The notes beneath the pieces are model-generated. The model did no database searches and was not told where the DNA came from. It saw only the letters and a list, made by a program, of their open reading frames with translations. Shown piece by piece: positions 9,970 through 20,997 of a stretch of DNA of 64,000 bases. The position numbers and the translations under genes are program-made. The stretch lies in contig JAACJM010000251.1 of the NCBI GenBank assembly GCA_013368315.1, positions 1 through 64,000 on the forward strand, in the 5' to 3' direction. Position 1 is the stretch's first letter. Each line of letters opens with the position of its first letter. The stretch comes from Tetrapyrgos nigripes (lineage: Eukaryota > Basidiomycota > Agaricomycetes > Agaricales > Campanellaceae).

Positions 9970-11340
9970 ATGAGTCGCTTTGGTACTGTCGGCACATCGC
10001 TCACGGCGATCTCGAACTCATTCGAGTTACACTGGTCTTCGAGGAGTGTCGTCTTCCATTATAATGGTGAGTTTTCTTCCATCGCAACATATCTTTAGTA
10101 TTTACTCAACGCGAAATGCCTTCATCTAGGCAGTGAGTACTGCCCTGCGTATTGAAAAAATTGGGCAAATGTTAGATGTTATTGGTAACTCAAGCAATAA
10201 TGATACGCTGCTATTATTCTCACCACAGTATTTCAGGATGCTTTGCGAGCTTTCAAAGATAATGACAATCCCCCCCACAGAGGTCAGTATCTCGGTGTAT
10301 AGTCTGGTCTAGTGCTGAACACATGAGTAGGATCATCATCTTTTGCGACGGCGTGTCAGAAGGCGAGTTTGAGACAGTACGCCAGCAAGAATCAGGCATG
10401 ATAAAGGGTGAGACAAAACCACCAGTCCAGGCTGCACTTCAAGTAGCTGACTGACCTCGCAGACTGTCTTGACAACTTCTATCGGGAGACCCTCAAATTT
10501 CCACGCAGGCCTCTAATCACTTTCATCATCGTTGGCAAACGGACATCACTTCCGTTTCTTCCCAAATAACAATCAAGCTGCAGATCGAGGTGGTAACATG
10601 CCAGCTGGGTTTGTAGTGGACAGAGGTCAGTATCTGAATGCACATACCCCTGATTTCAGCTGAGAACATGCACAGAAATCGGCCACCCGTATATCATGAT
10701 TTCTATCTCCAGGTATAGCACGGAATGTCCATAACTTTTAGCCTGATCTAATGGGTTTGCAATCTCAGCCAGGACTCAAAGGAAGTGAGTTCTTTTCCTT
10801 ACTTCAATACACCACCGTATTAATACTGAGATACCCCTAGCTAGTGTGCCTTCGCGTTATACTACACTCGAGGACGAGATATTCCAATATCGTTCAAATG
10901 AGTGAGTGCTGTTACGTCGCAATAGTTGATGTATCTGACTTCCATTTCTAGCCTTCAAGCATTGGCGTAAGTCGTCGATCGTGAATACACTTAGTTTTCT
11001 GTGGCTCAGCGTCTTTTCAGATATGCGCTCTGCCACAATTATGCCTGCTCAACTAGATCAGTCAAGATCCCAGCTCCAGTATATTGTGAGTGCTTCTGTT
11101 TCCGTGAACGCACATTGCCATGCACATAGCCTGTCTTCCAGGTGCTGATGGGAGTATCAGTCTAGTTTTCTATTTACCCCCGTTCTGATAGCATTTTTTT
11201 TCAGTTGTGTGCTCGTCGGGCGAAGTTCCACTATGAATTTATCCGACATGTCTGTAACCTCTGGAGACGACTACCACCTGGATTGGTATAAGGCAGCGTT
11301 ACAGGCCTGTGTCCAGTCGTGTGGTCAGAAAGCAGTGGAT
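9970..11340 (+). pseudogene. Argonaute remnant: short N-terminal start joined to the PIWI C-terminal half
   Basis: Argonaute is the small-RNA-guided core of RNA silencing. The ATG at 9970 opens with FGTVGTSLTAISNSFELHW, like the start of the Argonaute N domain. The next recognisable parts are PIWI: ALRAFKDNDNPPT, then IIIFCDGVSEGEFETV (compare RDGVSEGQF; Asp codon 10347-10349), LITFIIVGKR, NMPAGFVVDR, DFYLQ, GLKGTSVPSRYTTLEDEIF, ALCHNYACSTRSVKIPAPVY, and LSDMSVTSGDDY near the C-terminus (11240-11275). PAZ and MID are missing. At least three frameshifts are visible (near 10541, 10697 and 11230). The catalytic histidine expected after DFYLQ is absent at the retained splice junction. Introns still have GT-AG ends (for example 10785-10840, 10902-10951, 10967-11020). 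I am sure of the family and fairly sure it is a pseudogene. Confidence 0.8.
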
Positions 11341-11640
11341 GTATTTCTTGTGAAGAGACAGTCGAAGAAGAACGCCAAATGTGTGCCTGTAACCAACTAT
11401 CGATTTTGTAGCTTGATTTGTAAGTATCTTCCTCATATTCTTGTATTCGTTGTATTTGTGATACGTTTTGTAATTGTGACTAGGCTCTTCAACGGCTCAT
11501 ACAGATACTACCAATTTCCTCGTGTCAGAATCGCATCTCGCTCTATCTGATGTTCGTCTTGTGCCGCGTGCGCTGACTCTGATGCTCGACGCCGTTGAAC
11601 CAATTTTGCAAACACTAGGCTTGGAAATTGGAATCAAAAG
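11341..11640 (+). other. Unassigned coding-like segment between the Argonaute and WD40 remnants
   Basis: A frame continues past the Argonaute end (11341-11410), then a possible intron, then a coding-like segment containing SHLALSDVRLVPRALTLM and LDAVEPILQTLGLEIG up to about 11640. It could be the N-terminal part of the WD40 protein that follows. I cannot join it to either neighbour with confidence. Confidence 0.25.
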
Positions 11641-12270
11641 CCAGGGAAACTCAAGAACGTAGGAGAACCACCTCAGCTACCAGGGAAAGCTGTCGCCATT
11701 GAAGTGGTACTCGGGAACGATGCTTGGGTCGCAGATACTAATAACACAGTCGCTAGGAACTGGAGGTACGTCTCCCAGCCCTTGGTGCCAACCGCAGGAT
11801 TGAGATGCTGTCCTCGCAGTCGGCAAAAACCTTGCATGTCTACTCTGGACATAGAGCACCCGTCTCAGCCATTGCATTTAGGACGAAGACTTTCGGAGAG
11901 ACCACTTGCACGATCTTGGTTACTGGATCTTGGGATAAAGTGCGTGTGGTCGTCCTCTCAGAGTACTATTTCTGACGCCCCATTCAGACCATCAAGGTAT
12001 GGGACTACCTTTGCCTCGTTAGCAGATAATATTGCTGCTGTTGTTGGGTGCGCCGTAACTCTCAACCGTGAATCTCAGACTGGTGCAATAGTACAGTACA
12101 AAAATTACTGGAACGCACTCAAGAGGGACCGGGAAGGCTTCATTGCGAGGTGTCGAGAAACCGAGCGAAATGCACGATGTCTTCTTGTTCTCAGCGCTCA
12201 AGGAGAAGGCGAGATCATTGTTGTTGGGGGCGAAAGAGCTGCTTCGCTGGTTTATGAAGACCTCCCTATC
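11640..12270 (+). pseudogene. WD40-repeat protein remnant
   Basis: Spliced in phase across a 48-nt intron (11940-11987), the sequence reads TLHVYSGHRAPVSAIAF ... TILVTGSWDK then TIKVWDY, which is a textbook WD40 blade with the GH and WD dipeptides and the DKTIKVWD turn. An earlier blade-like piece reads AIEVVLGNDAWVAD. Upstream and downstream the frame is lost, and the next blade is only faintly visible, so I call a decayed fragment. WD40 proteins are beta-propeller scaffolds; nothing here tells which complex it served. Confidence 0.6.
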
Positions 12271-12449
12271 CATACTATTCCCGGATACTAGAACTCGACA
12301 GGATAGCACCTGGGGATCCTCTGGAATCTTCAGTACAAAGCAGGCCCTTAGAGTTGGAAGAACGCCTCATCGAACTAATGCACCAATAAACAGCCTTTCC
12401 CTTCACCGACATCATCTAAAACGAAGCTGGTAAGATACATTTCCGGGGA

Positions 12450-12711
12450 ATGGCACCCTCCAAGCCCAAGAAGATCTCTCAAAGCATGAAACCCACCTCT
12501 CCTCCCAAGCTGCACCCCAAGATCATTGGCAGTGATACAGACGAGACGACTCGGACATCGACTACCGTGGCGACTCCGAGTCCTAGCTGAAACCGCCTTC
12601 GCGCCCTGCTAGATCTGCGGCAACGAAGTTGAAGTATGCTGATGTCTCCGAGTCGGAAGACGACGACGAAGGACTTGAAGATTCCATTTTTTTTTACGAC
12701 GGAGATTAGAC
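12450..12711 (+). pseudogene. Short disordered, charged hypothetical reading frame
   Basis: From the ATG at 12450 the translation is rich in P, S, K and T (MAPSKPKKISQS), stops at about 12590, and resumes in another frame with SESEDDDEGLED before a stop near 12710. It looks like a disordered nuclear-type protein with one frameshift, or simply compositional chance. No family recognised. Confidence 0.25.
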
Positions 12712-13238
12712 TCACAGCTTCTTTCTTTTGTTCTTGTTCCTGATTTGATTGTAATGTGCTCTAGTAGTTGACCCAATTTCAGCTTTACTTGGATTGTGAA
12801 AGTGTACACGAATTCCTGATTCTACTAGTAGTTCTATGCACCTTATTATGCTAGTATGAATCCTATACCGCTCCCGAGTTTTTGCTGAACTGAACGAGCT
12901 GGTCGTCCGAAGACGACGAGCGGATTCCCCACTGTAACGCACGGACAGACTCGGAAGGGTTTTTCACTGTGCACAGGCTCCACCCGCAATGAGAGAAGAT
13001 CGGGTTTACCTCTGAATTTCCATCCTTTCTTCAAGTGGGATAAATTTTCAACCCTAGCGGCCTCAGACATGAATCGGTGGATGTGTAGACTTAGCTTAGT
13101 GTCCAGAGCGATAGTTCGTTCACCTCTAGTATATAGTGGCGCAATAATAAATATACGTGTGAGACTCGGAGCCACTACATGACTCATGGCTGAAGTTCCG
13201 GATGATTCAAATTGCCACGTCTCCTGCAAACCATCATC
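12712..13238. other. Intergenic, no feature seen
   Basis: Mixed-composition sequence. Minus-strand open frames here (12846-13229 and others) lack motifs and overlap one another. Confidence 0.4.
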
Positions 13239-15396
13239 ATGCCTCCTGGTACCCTATCAAGAACTCCTTCGGGGGCCATGCCCCTTCAATCTCATAATAC
13301 GAACGTAACTAAAGCCCCAGCGAAGGGTTCTCGCTCCAGCAGCTCTAAACGTAGAGAGACCCGAGGTAACAATGATCACAGTGATACCGAGCAGGACAGC
13401 CCTCAGCCCTCGAAAAAGTCGAAGAAGCGTGGCCGCCCTCAGACCCCTGAAGACAACACTGATGACCAAGGCACCAGCAATCTGGCTGAAGCAATCGGCG
13501 ACAGGAAAACCAGGAGGCGCAGAATCATGACGCAAGTATTTCCTTCTATTCCATATTATGTACACTCATTCACTCATTCAACAGTTCTGATGAATTCAAC
13601 AAGATGCAGGTCAAACATGCCGGTCAATGGATCGCGCGTGGAGTTTCCCCATATCTTGATATCGGGGATCTTTTCTGAGTCAACATTGCTGTCAAGAAAG
13701 GCTATGAGGAGGATGCCCTTGTTCAGACCTTGTAAGTGTATAAGGTCTCGTTCTTCATCCTCACTTTATCATTGCGTGTTAGATCGGAGGACGAGCTGGA
13801 CTTCTACCTCCACACGTACAATTCACTTGTCAAGCGCTCACCTAACCTGGACGAATACATTCAATCTCTATTAGTGACCACGAAAAGCCAGGAGGCAAAG
13901 CAGCAAAACCAGGACAAGCTGGCAAATCTTACCAAGTTCGTGAGTACCTTACCGCTTGTTTTGTTCTGCCGTCTATTGATCCCCAGTGTTTGTTTGTAGC
14001 TCGAAGACTCAGCAAATGATGCACGAACTGCGGATACCAACTGCATCAAATCCAACATTCTCTCATGGATGCTTGAGGATCCAGATGGACACCAGTTCTC
14101 CCACGTTCAGACACTTCAAAGTCCCACCGAGGTTTTAATCACCCTGCCACCGCAGAGTTACTTTGTCCGGTTGCCTACCGAAAAGCTTTTAAGCGGAATA
14201 AGAACAAGTAAGCCGATTTAACCTTCACACTCCACACAAACGCAACCAAATTTTCTTTAGGATGATCCAGAAGTTTCGAGATGGTAAATCCAGGGTCGAT
14301 ATCAGCAGCGCTCCATATTTCGTTTATGATGCAGACTTATACAACCCTGACGACTGGTTTCAAGGCCTCTATCGAAACCATACACTGATCCGTGTAAGTA
14401 TTAGTTTCTTGTTTTTTCCCCCTGTTGTTTCATTCTATTGAACTGAACCTGTTTGTTAGACTGGCCGTGCCATACTTTTGGGGGAATCCAAAGCCCTGAC
14501 TGGCGTAGCCAACACCAGCGCTGCAGGGAAGAAATGCAATGCTAACCACAACGGTATACTTCGTATTACTCCGGCCTTTATTGCCTACGTGGCCTGCCAG
14601 GTTCTTTTTCCTCTTCTTACCTTGATTTGTGATATTCTAACTTTTATCGAGGTACGATTTGCTCTTTCCAGCGTCTCGAGCTGGAGCGCCCAAGATGATT
14701 TCTTCTCGTATCCGGACTGGCACGCTCAGATTCTGAAACATTTTGGTGACTGCGATGACGACTGGGCTGAGGAGACGCTCGATTGGTGGAACAAGTATGC
14801 ATATTTCTCATTTGCTTCTTTTGACTCCTGACATTTGTTGTTGCAGGTCTGTCTTCGGCCGTGTTTCTGACGAACAATCCTCTGATTTCCAAGACTCCGA
14901 CCTTGAGCCCATCAATCAGCAGGAGGAGATGGCCAAGACAAAGGAGCGGCGATCTCATGAACGGGAGGCTCGAAAAGCAGCCAACGCCGCTAGCAATTGT
15001 ATCAAGGCCGCTGAAGACGCCGTCACACAAGCCGAGTTCGCCAGGACTGTTGAAGAAGCGTCTGCAGCAGTGGAGGCTCAGGCCATGGTGCAAGATGCCC
15101 TGCAAGAGACAAAGAGGATGCTTGCAACCACCAGGATCCATCTAAAGCAGCTTGCTACAGATTCCATCCGAAAGCATGTTGGAGACGCTGAGAATGCTGT
15201 GGAGAAGATCAAGTCACTTTCGCAGACCGTCAAGGAATTGGTCGAAAAGTTGATTGAGAATGATGATCCGGCCTCTAAGGATACTAGGTATGTGCTTCCC
15301 CCTGAACATCCTTTATTGTCACTAATCAAACGGAATTTTGAGAATGACGACTTGAACAGGATTCTTGGAGCAGCCCCCTGTCGTCCATCACGGTAA
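13239..15396 (+). pseudogene. DUF6698-like gene, multi-exon, with an in-frame stop
   Basis: The ATG at 13239 opens a basic, serine-rich disordered N-terminus with a nuclear-localisation-like run (SKKSKKRGRPQTPED). Exons then encode KMQVKHAGQWIARGVSPYLD, SEDELDFYLHTYNSLVKRSP, TGRAILLGESKAL and RFALSSVSSWSAQDDFF, the last two being the hallmark of the DUF6698 family, a large basidiomycete family of unknown function often found near transposons. The C-terminal exon is a long alanine/glutamate-rich coiled-coil candidate (about 14860-15290). Introns near 13730-13785, 13930-14000, 14395-14459, 14600-14652 and 14796-14847 are short and GT-AG. A TGA at 13676-13678 interrupts the second exon, and the 14200-14262 junction is hard to splice, so I treat it as a recent pseudogene; an unusual splice could rescue it. 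Confidence 0.65.
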
Positions 15397-15660
15397 CATC
15401 GTCGTCGTTTGTCATTGTTGTTGTTGTTGTTTGTCGTTGTTGTCGTCGTGGTTCGTCGTTGCCGTCATGGTCTGAGCCGTTGTTGCTGTCATGGTCATCG
15501 TGGTCGTCGTTGTTGAGTCTTCAAGTTGTCAATGGCTTCATCATGGTGGTTATCGTGATTGTGGTCACTGTTGTTCATCATGATTGCTGCCATTGCCTCC
15601 CTCACATGAAAAAGCCATGCCTCTGTCCGTCGTCATCATGACAGTTGCCACCTTTGTCAT
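15396..15660. repeat. Low-complexity GTT/GTC triplet-rich tract
   Basis: Repeated GTTGTTGTTGTT and GTCGTCGT triplets, grading into degenerate GTCATGGT units, directly downstream of the DUF6698-like gene. It looks like a decayed trinucleotide microsatellite. Confidence 0.75.
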
Positions 15661-16831
15661 TTTATTGCTGCCATTTGGTATTGTCTCGTTTAGCTTACTA
15701 CCCGCTATCATTGCCTTATTGTCCTGCTAGTCATTTTATCCTTGCTGCTCATAGATCATTATAATCTGTATGTATATAGTCCTGCTATAGTTTGTAGATA
15801 TTCTTGCTATACATTTCAATTGTTCATATTATTTGGATCAATATCTATCGTTGACATGCCCTGGTCACCTGTAAAATTGTAACTCCTAATCCCCAGTGTC
15901 ATTCTGGGCTTTGAGACCAAGAGTTGTATGTTGACATCTGCATGGTTCATATCTATTCCGAATCTTAAACTTTCTGGTATTAAAGTGGGGTTTTCAAATG
16001 ACATCAAGCCTGTTTATCTTATATGCCTCCAAGTATTCATTGACCATCCAACAAATAAGATAAATTCAAAGGCTCAATTCAGAAGAGGGAATGTAAAGCT
16101 ACCTATGTGCAATTTGCTCAAAGAGGTTTCACCCGCTGATAAAATTCTTGGTTCATATAAAGATTCTCCAACGAGTGAGCGTCGAAACTATTTTTTATAT
16201 TGTAGTTCGCATCATTCTGTACTTGCAAATGGTGTTCACAACAGTGTCACATTTTAAATCCCTTGAAATTCTCATGAATGCTTGCAATGAACACATTTCA
16301 TTTGGCTGATGCCCCCATCTGAATTTTCTTTTGATCATAATGATCTTGTAATTGTTTTTGGTCTTTATTTTGTCTGACCTCTGTAACTGCCTTGTAAGCT
16401 TCAGAATCATTTCAGTATCTGTACCCACTGCAGACCTTACAGTGCTCATACACTAGTGATTCTTTTCAACCATTGCTATTGCCATATCTATCTGTTCACT
16501 TAGAAGGATCCCAATCCATCTTCTGGTTTCACTGTATAACTTTTTGAGGCTCCTTGTTATTTAACCTGCCATTTTAGAGCTTGTATAGGGATACAACAAA
16601 GTGTATATCAGGGTATGGCTAGTGATTGACTTCTTAGTTCTTGGACATGAAAGAATCTCATTGGGAATGAGCACAGCAATTCATCTCATGGTTTTACTGG
16701 GTAACTTTGTAATGTTCATTGTCACCCCCTTTGATGTTTTCCAACTGCTATGGGAATATAAGACTGTGGATATCAGGGTAAGGTCAGTGATTTGTTTCTT
16801 AATTGTCAATGTCAACATAATCTCATTGGGA
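15660..16831. other. AT-rich spacer, no gene
   Basis: No frame with a recognisable motif. Near 16620-16830 there are degenerate relatives of the tandem unit that follows (for example AATCTCATTGGGAA occurs near 16653 and 16819). Confidence 0.4.
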
Positions 16832-17145
16832 ACCAGGTTGTATAAGATACAAGATAAAGTCTTGATTTCCAACTCCTGTCATAGTTGTGGTATTGACAAC
16901 TCATACATGGTGACCAGGTTGTATAAGACACAAGATTAAGTCTTGATTTCCAACTTCTGTCATATTCATGGTATGGACAACTCATACATGGTGACCAGGT
17001 TCTATAAGATACACAATAATGTCTTGATTTCCAACTCCCATGGTATTGACAAATCATACATGGTGACCAGGCTTTATAAGACACAAGATAAAGTGTTGAT
17101 TTCTGACCCCTGTCATACTCATGTTATTAGCAACTCATACAAGTG
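16832..17145. repeat. Minisatellite, four tandem units of about 81 bp
   Basis: Units begin with ACCAGG at 16832, 16913, 16994 and 17066; unit lengths are 81, 81, 72 and about 80. Each contains TATAAGA(T/C)ACA, TCTTGATTTC (or variants), and ends TCATACATGGTG or a variant. The third unit lacks 9 bases. Confidence 0.85.
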
Positions 17146-17329
17146 ATCTGGTCACTTTAGGTGCAGCAATTATCTCTAATTTTGGAGCTATTATACAGGT
17201 TGTTCCTGGTTATATTAAGCTGCTTATCAGGGGACTGTCTGACTTTCCATTAGAGCAGTATACTGCATTTCATACAGTACACTGGCCTTGTTTGGCCTGA
17301 TAATCAAAATGCAGTTTTTCTGATGTACG

Positions 17330-17714
17330 GGCTGTACGCCGATGCAAGTCGGCTTTGGCAAGTCGATAATTCAATGGCCCAGCTAACAATGTATTCGGGT
17401 TGATAACTTGTTGGTCAGATAAATACCTGAGATTCCTAATACGTAGATAGTTGACAAAATAGTGGACTAGAGACTTAGGGTCTCTAGCGCATACTTATAC
17501 CTAAAAAATTGTATTACGGGGTACTTATCCCGTGTTCACATTGCCTTAACATTGCCTCCTTCGTATAGCCAGTGCATTGCCTTCTACACTCTTCGCTTTA
17601 CAGTTCTCAACATCCTAACCATCAGTTCCTGACTCGTTGTTGAGTCTCATTGATCCTTTCTTACCTGAATAGTGTTCTTGTTCAGCCATTCGCCAGGTAT
17701 TCTATCTTTCCCAC
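17330..17714 (+). repeat. 385-bp repeat, copy 1
   Basis: It matches 27510-27894 over 385 bp without a gap and with nine differences by my count. It contains a perfect 8-9 bp inverted repeat (CTAGAGAC/GTCTCTAG) around 17468-17490. A diverged third copy lies at 28861-29110. The upstream border is abrupt at GGCTGTACGCC. It could be a solo LTR or a promoter/5' untranslated module of an unknown element; the direction is assigned from the reading frames that follow each copy. Confidence 0.8.
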
Positions 17715-17806
17715 TGTTTGGTAAGCCTTCACTTTGCAACTGTTCTCACTTCTCAGGTTACTTACTTCTTCTCATCCTAGCTACTTCACAACAGCTTATC
17801 ACTGCC

Positions 17807-18504
17807 ATGCAACATGACATTCATTTCTTCACTACAGTTGGTTTGCAGGGCGTCTGTGGAAATGTCGTTTGGCAAGAGAGTACCCTTCGAGAGTTCATGA
17901 CAAGCCTAGATGCAGCTCTTCTCTTACTGCACCAGGATATCCGTGCTGGGACCGATGCCGGGGTCCTATTAAAGCGATCTACTAGTGTTGGAATCGCTTT
18001 CGACAGTTTAGGTACAATGCTTCATCATACCTTTACTGCTTCCAAAAACATCACTGGTACCATCAAGGAGGGGGACACAACCATGAATTGATTGGTGGCT
18101 GCTGCTTCTAGTGAAGTGGCTGCCATAGAAAACATGGTTATGAACTGGCCGTGAGTTGATGGGTTCAATTATTCTTTTGTTATTGATTTTAAGTAGTGTT
18201 CCTTTAGCCATCCTGGCCCTCTCCCTGTCCCTGCCGCTCTTCTTTCGACCTCGACTTCTGCTTTCGTTAATCCTCCAGCCGCCGCTGCTCCCCCTTTGGT
18301 TCCTTCCTTCCCCGTTTCTTCCAAACCTGCTACCTCACCATTCGCCACTCCCACTCATCGTGCCAACCTTCCTACTGTACTCGTCCATCCTCCAACTCCT
18401 CGGCCCCAAAGATTCGCGAATTCTCCCTCCCCTATCTCTTCTACTCGGGCTGTCCCCATGTTGGGTAGTCCCTCTATTCGCAGGGTGTTTAAGGGGAAGC
18501 CTTG
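17807..18504 (+). CDS. Unrecognised reading frames downstream of repeat copy 1
   Basis: The first frame (ATG 17807, stop 18091) encodes about 94 residues with an amphipathic helix-like centre (LDAALLLLHQDIRAG). After a possible short intron (about 18151-18197) a proline/serine/threonine-rich frame runs to 18504 and ends SPSIRRVFKGKP. Whether the two belong to one transcript is uncertain. Past 18640 the sequence has T-rich, 3'-untranslated-like character. No family recognised. Confidence 0.35.
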
Positions 18505-18915
18505 ATGCGTATTATCCTTGTATGATACCCTACTATCCCTTACTTATTTCTTCCCTAAGAATAAGGAGCATGCTGGGAGCCCTTCAGTTCGTGCTAAAAA
18601 GCAGTTGAAGGGTAAGGAGAACTAGGGGAATTCCTTTTTGGTTGGGGTAATGAGTTGAGTTTGATGTCCTGGACCGTCAATATTTATTTTATTTTTATTT
18701 TATTTTTTGTTTCTTGTACGCGCCTCTGTCTCGCATTGATCACCTGTATACCCATATACCTTCCTTAAGTATTGAATATACATCGTATTCCTATTATTCT
18801 CCATCGAATCGTTGTTTGGAAGTGGCTAAGTATTGTTGATGCATTGTTGATGCGTGCTTGACATGTGATATGCCACTTTCCGCTTCTTTCCTTCTTACCT
18901 TCATGTCGTCTTCCT

Positions 18916-19370
18916 TTATCTTTCAGTACCATCGTTTGTAGTCATTATCTTTGTATAATATTGTTCTCTCATACAGCATAAGTAGTTGTTGGATCGGTTA
19001 GCAATAAATAATGGAGACTGAGAGTTGAATCGAGGTGATCGTCGCTTTTCCTGATTACCGATTGGTGGTTGGGATTCGAGTGGCCCTTCGTTTTCATGGT
19101 TTTGCTGGGTGTTTGGTGTTTCCTGAGTGGAGTTGTTTTCGGGTATTTTTTCCCCCTTTTCTAGGGCCTCAAGTTGTTCCTTTGACGCATGAGGCTTGTG
19201 TGGATTATTCATTTGAAATTCTTCGATTGCCTCTATGGCGTTCTTCAGGGTATGTAGTGTTTGCCACGTATTTTCTTCCTCCTCATACCCTCTCCACTTC
19301 ACCAAAAATTTCAGCTTCTTCTGTTCTATCTTGGAGTCCACAATTTCCTCCACTTCGTAGACTCCCGATC
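18916..19370 (-). pseudogene. Gy-1 chromodomain and C-terminal tail
   Basis: The reading begins just inside the MITE border and reads VYEVEEIVDSKIE, KLKFLVKWRGYEEEENTW, then a helix (NAIEAIEEFQ) before a disordered tail. VEEI...LVKWRGY...NTW is the chromodomain signature; chromoviral chromodomains direct integration to heterochromatin by binding methylated histone H3. It is continuous with the integrase C-terminus at 19964 once the MITE is ignored. Confidence 0.85.
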
Positions 19371-19378
19371 ATTCAATC

Positions 19379-19963
19379 TAGTGTTGTAACGGTTCGACTA
19401 CGGCTGGCTCCGGCTCGGCTCCAAACGGCTCCTTATGTAAATGGCTCGGCTCGGCTTTTAGATCTGGCTAGTCACGACTCGCGTCGCTAAAATTCCGTGA
19501 AAACCACTTCCCTTCTAGATATGTAGATAGGAATGTAGGAGTGAGACCTTAGAAGTCATATTGACACTCCAGGAGTGAAATCAAGCTTCTAGATATGGTA
19601 TGCGCGCTCTGAACCAAGAGATACATCATTTTCCTTAATATTGTGCTAAAATTAGAAATTAAATTACCGTGAGAACTTATCAATTAAGGCACAACGACTT
19701 TTTTGAGTTACGGTCTCATGGTCTTTCTTGCTCAAAGTACACCGAACTTGCTCCAAAGACACTCCCTGATGTCAGCTACTGAGACAGTACACTTTTGGTT
19801 AATTTATGGTGTCGCTAGAGGGCAGTCTCTCTGAGGGAATTTGACCCGGCTTTTACGACTCGAGCCAGAGTCGGTCGAGAGCCACCTGGAGCCAAGCCGC
19901 GGCTAAAAAAACCGGCTCGGCTCAGCGGCTCGCTGGAGCCGAGCCGGACCATTTACAACACTA
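19379..19963. mobile_element. hAT-like MITE inserted in Gy-1
   Basis: The ends are TAGTGTTGTAA and TTACAACACTA, an 11-bp terminal inverted repeat typical of hAT elements. Flanks are ATTCAATC (19371-19378) and GTTCAATC (19964-19971), an 8-bp target duplication with one mismatch, the length made by hAT transposases. The 585-bp interior has no coding frame; its ends are full of GGCTCGGCTC-like motifs in inverted orientation. Confidence 0.8.
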
Positions 19964-20965
19964 GTTCAATCTTTGTCTCATAGGGTTCAGGGGGTCGTTT
20001 CCCCACTTCGTCTTCATCGAATTTCGACAGGAGCTTCGCATGGAATACATTATGAATACCACTGAATGAACTTGGAAGTTTGAGGCGATATGCATGGGAT
20101 CCCACTTTGGTGAGTATTTTGAATGGTCCCAGATATTTGTAATCTAACTTCTTCGCTGGTCGCTTCATGGTAATGTTGCGAGTGTCGAGCCACACATAGC
20201 TACCCTCCTTGCATTCGTCTGGAACCTCACTTCGCTTACGATCCGTGTTCTCTTTCATTTCTGCGACTTCAAGTATCAATGTATTTCAGCCATTTCAGAA
20301 GCCTTCTGGTGAGCTGCGTGATTGCTAATACTTCTGATTGCGAATGTTAACCTTGGGTGAAAACCTTTATTCACAAAGAAAGGGGACATATTCATCGTTG
20401 CGTGAGGTGCGTCATTGTATGTGTATTCGGCCAAGGGAAGCAGCTCATCCCAGTTATTTTGCTCATAATTAACGAAGATTCTCAGGTATTGTTCTAATGT
20501 CTGATTTGTTCTTTCGGTTTGGCTGTCCATTTCAGGATGATATACTGTGGAGAAGTTTAATTGGATTTCCAGGAGACTACACAGGGCTCTCCAGAATCGT
20601 GACACAAAGGTAGTCCCTCTATCTGAAATAATGTCGTCTGGAAGGCCATGCTTACTGAATATAAACTTAATAAACAGCTTAGCTAGTGTTTCCGCACTGT
20701 CCGTGGTGGTACAAGGAACGAAGATTGCCATTTTCGATGTTCGACATACTACGACCATAATAGCGTCATACCTGTTTGACAGGGGTAATTCAATGATATG
20801 GTCCACAGAGATCGACGACCAGGGCTGTTGTTTGATTGGTGACGGCTTCAAAAATCCGAACGGTTTGTGTCTCCTTGCCTTCGCTCTGCAGCAGGTGGCA
20901 CAAGTCCTAACATATCTCTTCACATCCTTATGTAGCTTAGGCCAAAAATAGGTACGTTGGATCAT
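19953..20965 (-). pseudogene. Gy-1 integrase
   Basis: The frame 20965-20276 holds the zinc-binding region (CATCC), the core with ISVDHIIELP (first Asp), IISDRGTTF (second Asp) and SQTERTNQ (Glu), so the DDE triad is intact. The frame 20279-19953 continues with KKLDYKYLGPFKILTKVG and HNVFHAKLL, the GPY/F module. A frameshift near 21010-20970 separates it from RNase H: the expected [12 protein letters not shown] is out of frame with the preceding frame. Integrase inserts the cDNA copy into host DNA. Confidence 0.85.
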
Positions 20966-20997
20966 TTTAGTGGTCTTACGAATACCTGGGTGACCTC

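Noticed and set aside
14644..15141. Minus-strand 165-codon frame
   Set aside because: It is the shadow of the DUF6698-like coding exons, which have coherent introns and family motifs.
16832..17145. Tandem units considered as a CRISPR array
   Set aside because: The repeats are contiguous with no unique spacers, and the genome is eukaryotic.
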